The notes beneath the pieces were generated by a model. That model saw only the letters and a program-made list of their open reading frames with translations. It did not search any database and was not told where the DNA came from. Shown here piece by piece: positions 5,529 through 5,646 of a stretch of DNA of 5,646 nucleotides. A program made the position numbers and the translations under genes. Origin of the DNA: CAZBWE01 sp964495465. Lineage in GTDB: Bacteria > Planctomycetota > Phycisphaerae > Sedimentisphaerales > Anaerobacaceae. Each line of letters begins with the position of its first letter. The first letter of the stretch is position 1. The stretch lies in assembly GCA_964495465.1 (NCBI GenBank), contig CAZBWE010000121.1, positions 1-5,646 of the forward strand, written 5' to 3'.

Positions 5529-5559
5529 TGTTTTTATTTAAGTTTTTTGCCGGTGACGT

Positions 5560-5646
5560 CTATAGTCGGTAGTCATGCCAGCCGGCGGGCGTTGGAACAT
5601 ACTTGCCCTGCAGCCAGATATCGCCCGGCAGTATCCCTTCGAGAAG
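5560..5646 (-). CDS. C-terminal end of an unidentified protein, cut by window edge
   Basis: A minus-strand frame enters at the right edge and stops at TAG (5562-5560), giving 28 residues, LLEGILPGDIWLQGKYVPTP followed by a short WHDY-containing end. The composition (Trp, Tyr, Asp, Gly, Pro) looks protein-like, and the direction agrees with the operon. The family cannot be recognised from so little; a periplasmic or pseudopilin-like protein would fit the neighbourhood but nothing proves it. A plus-strand frame starting at 5574 covers the same bases in the same codon phase and stays open to the edge, but it has no good ribosome site. Confidence is limited. Confidence 0.45.
   Translation of the reverse strand, partial: LLEGILPGDIWLQGKYVPTPAGWHDYRL

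Larger units (their letters stand above)
5187..5559. other. Intergenic region upstream of the pilM-like operon
   Basis: This 373-base stretch has no convincing gene on either strand. The part nearest pilM (5187-5243) is AT-rich and holds the candidate promoter and inverted repeat listed separately. The middle (5244-5450) shows only a weak foldable element near 5353-5395. The far part (5457-5528) contains two adjacent palindromes and a cluster of TTCGA(C/T)ATTC repeats, which look like a dispersed intergenic repeat element rather than operon control sequence. Confidence 0.6.

Noticed and set aside
5574..5646. Plus-strand gene start at ATG 5574 open to the right edge
   Set aside because: It has no convincing ribosome site and lies opposite a more protein-like minus-strand frame with the operon's direction; too short to decide firmly.
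5187..5646. CRISPR array or tRNA in the non-coding right end
   Set aside because: The repeats are only about 10 bases with no regular 30-40 base spacers, and no cloverleaf with a TTCGA-type T-arm and acceptor stem could be assembled around the TTCGA motifs.

Overview
The window holds most of a minus-strand operon for the inner-membrane and alignment part of a type IV pilus or the closely related type II secretion machine. Read 5'->3' on the minus strand, the order is: pilM-like actin-fold ATPase (4155-5186), pilN-like (3512-4153), pilO-like (2917-3501), two tandem ParA/Soj-type ATPases (2031-2867 and 1147-1920), a PilP/GspC-like bitopic protein (435-1160), a 30-codon ORF overlapping its stop (346-438), and the signal peptide plus first periplasmic domain of a secretin (1-320, cut by the window edge). 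At the right edge is what looks like the last 28 codons of another minus-strand gene (5560-5646), followed by a 373-base non-coding stretch (5187-5559) that carries palindromes, short TTCGA-type repeats and a possible promoter for the operon.

The secretin shows a two-membrane (Gram-negative type) bacterium. Base composition is moderate, and the dispersed-looking palindromes and TTCGATATTC repeats resemble intergenic repeats I associate with environmental candidate-phylum or planctomycete-like genomes. That placement is an impression only; nothing in the window fixes the phylum.

In known systems, cytoplasmic PilM binds the N-terminal I-N-L-L-like peptide of PilN, PilN and PilO pair through periplasmic coiled coils and ferredoxin-like domains, and PilP connects this inner-membrane complex to the PilQ secretin. 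The genes here fit that chain: the PilN-like protein begins with an IDLL motif, and the PilP-like protein has a C-terminal beta domain. The unusual part is the insertion of two intact, closely related ParA ATPases between pilO and pilP, with no ParB or parS seen. The PilP-like protein is not a small lipoprotein but a membrane protein with a roughly 97-residue Lys/Pro-rich cytoplasmic tail, and its gene overlaps the second parA. A reasonable hypothesis is that the ParA pair positions the pilus or secretion machine in the cell, with that cytoplasmic tail as the ParA contact.
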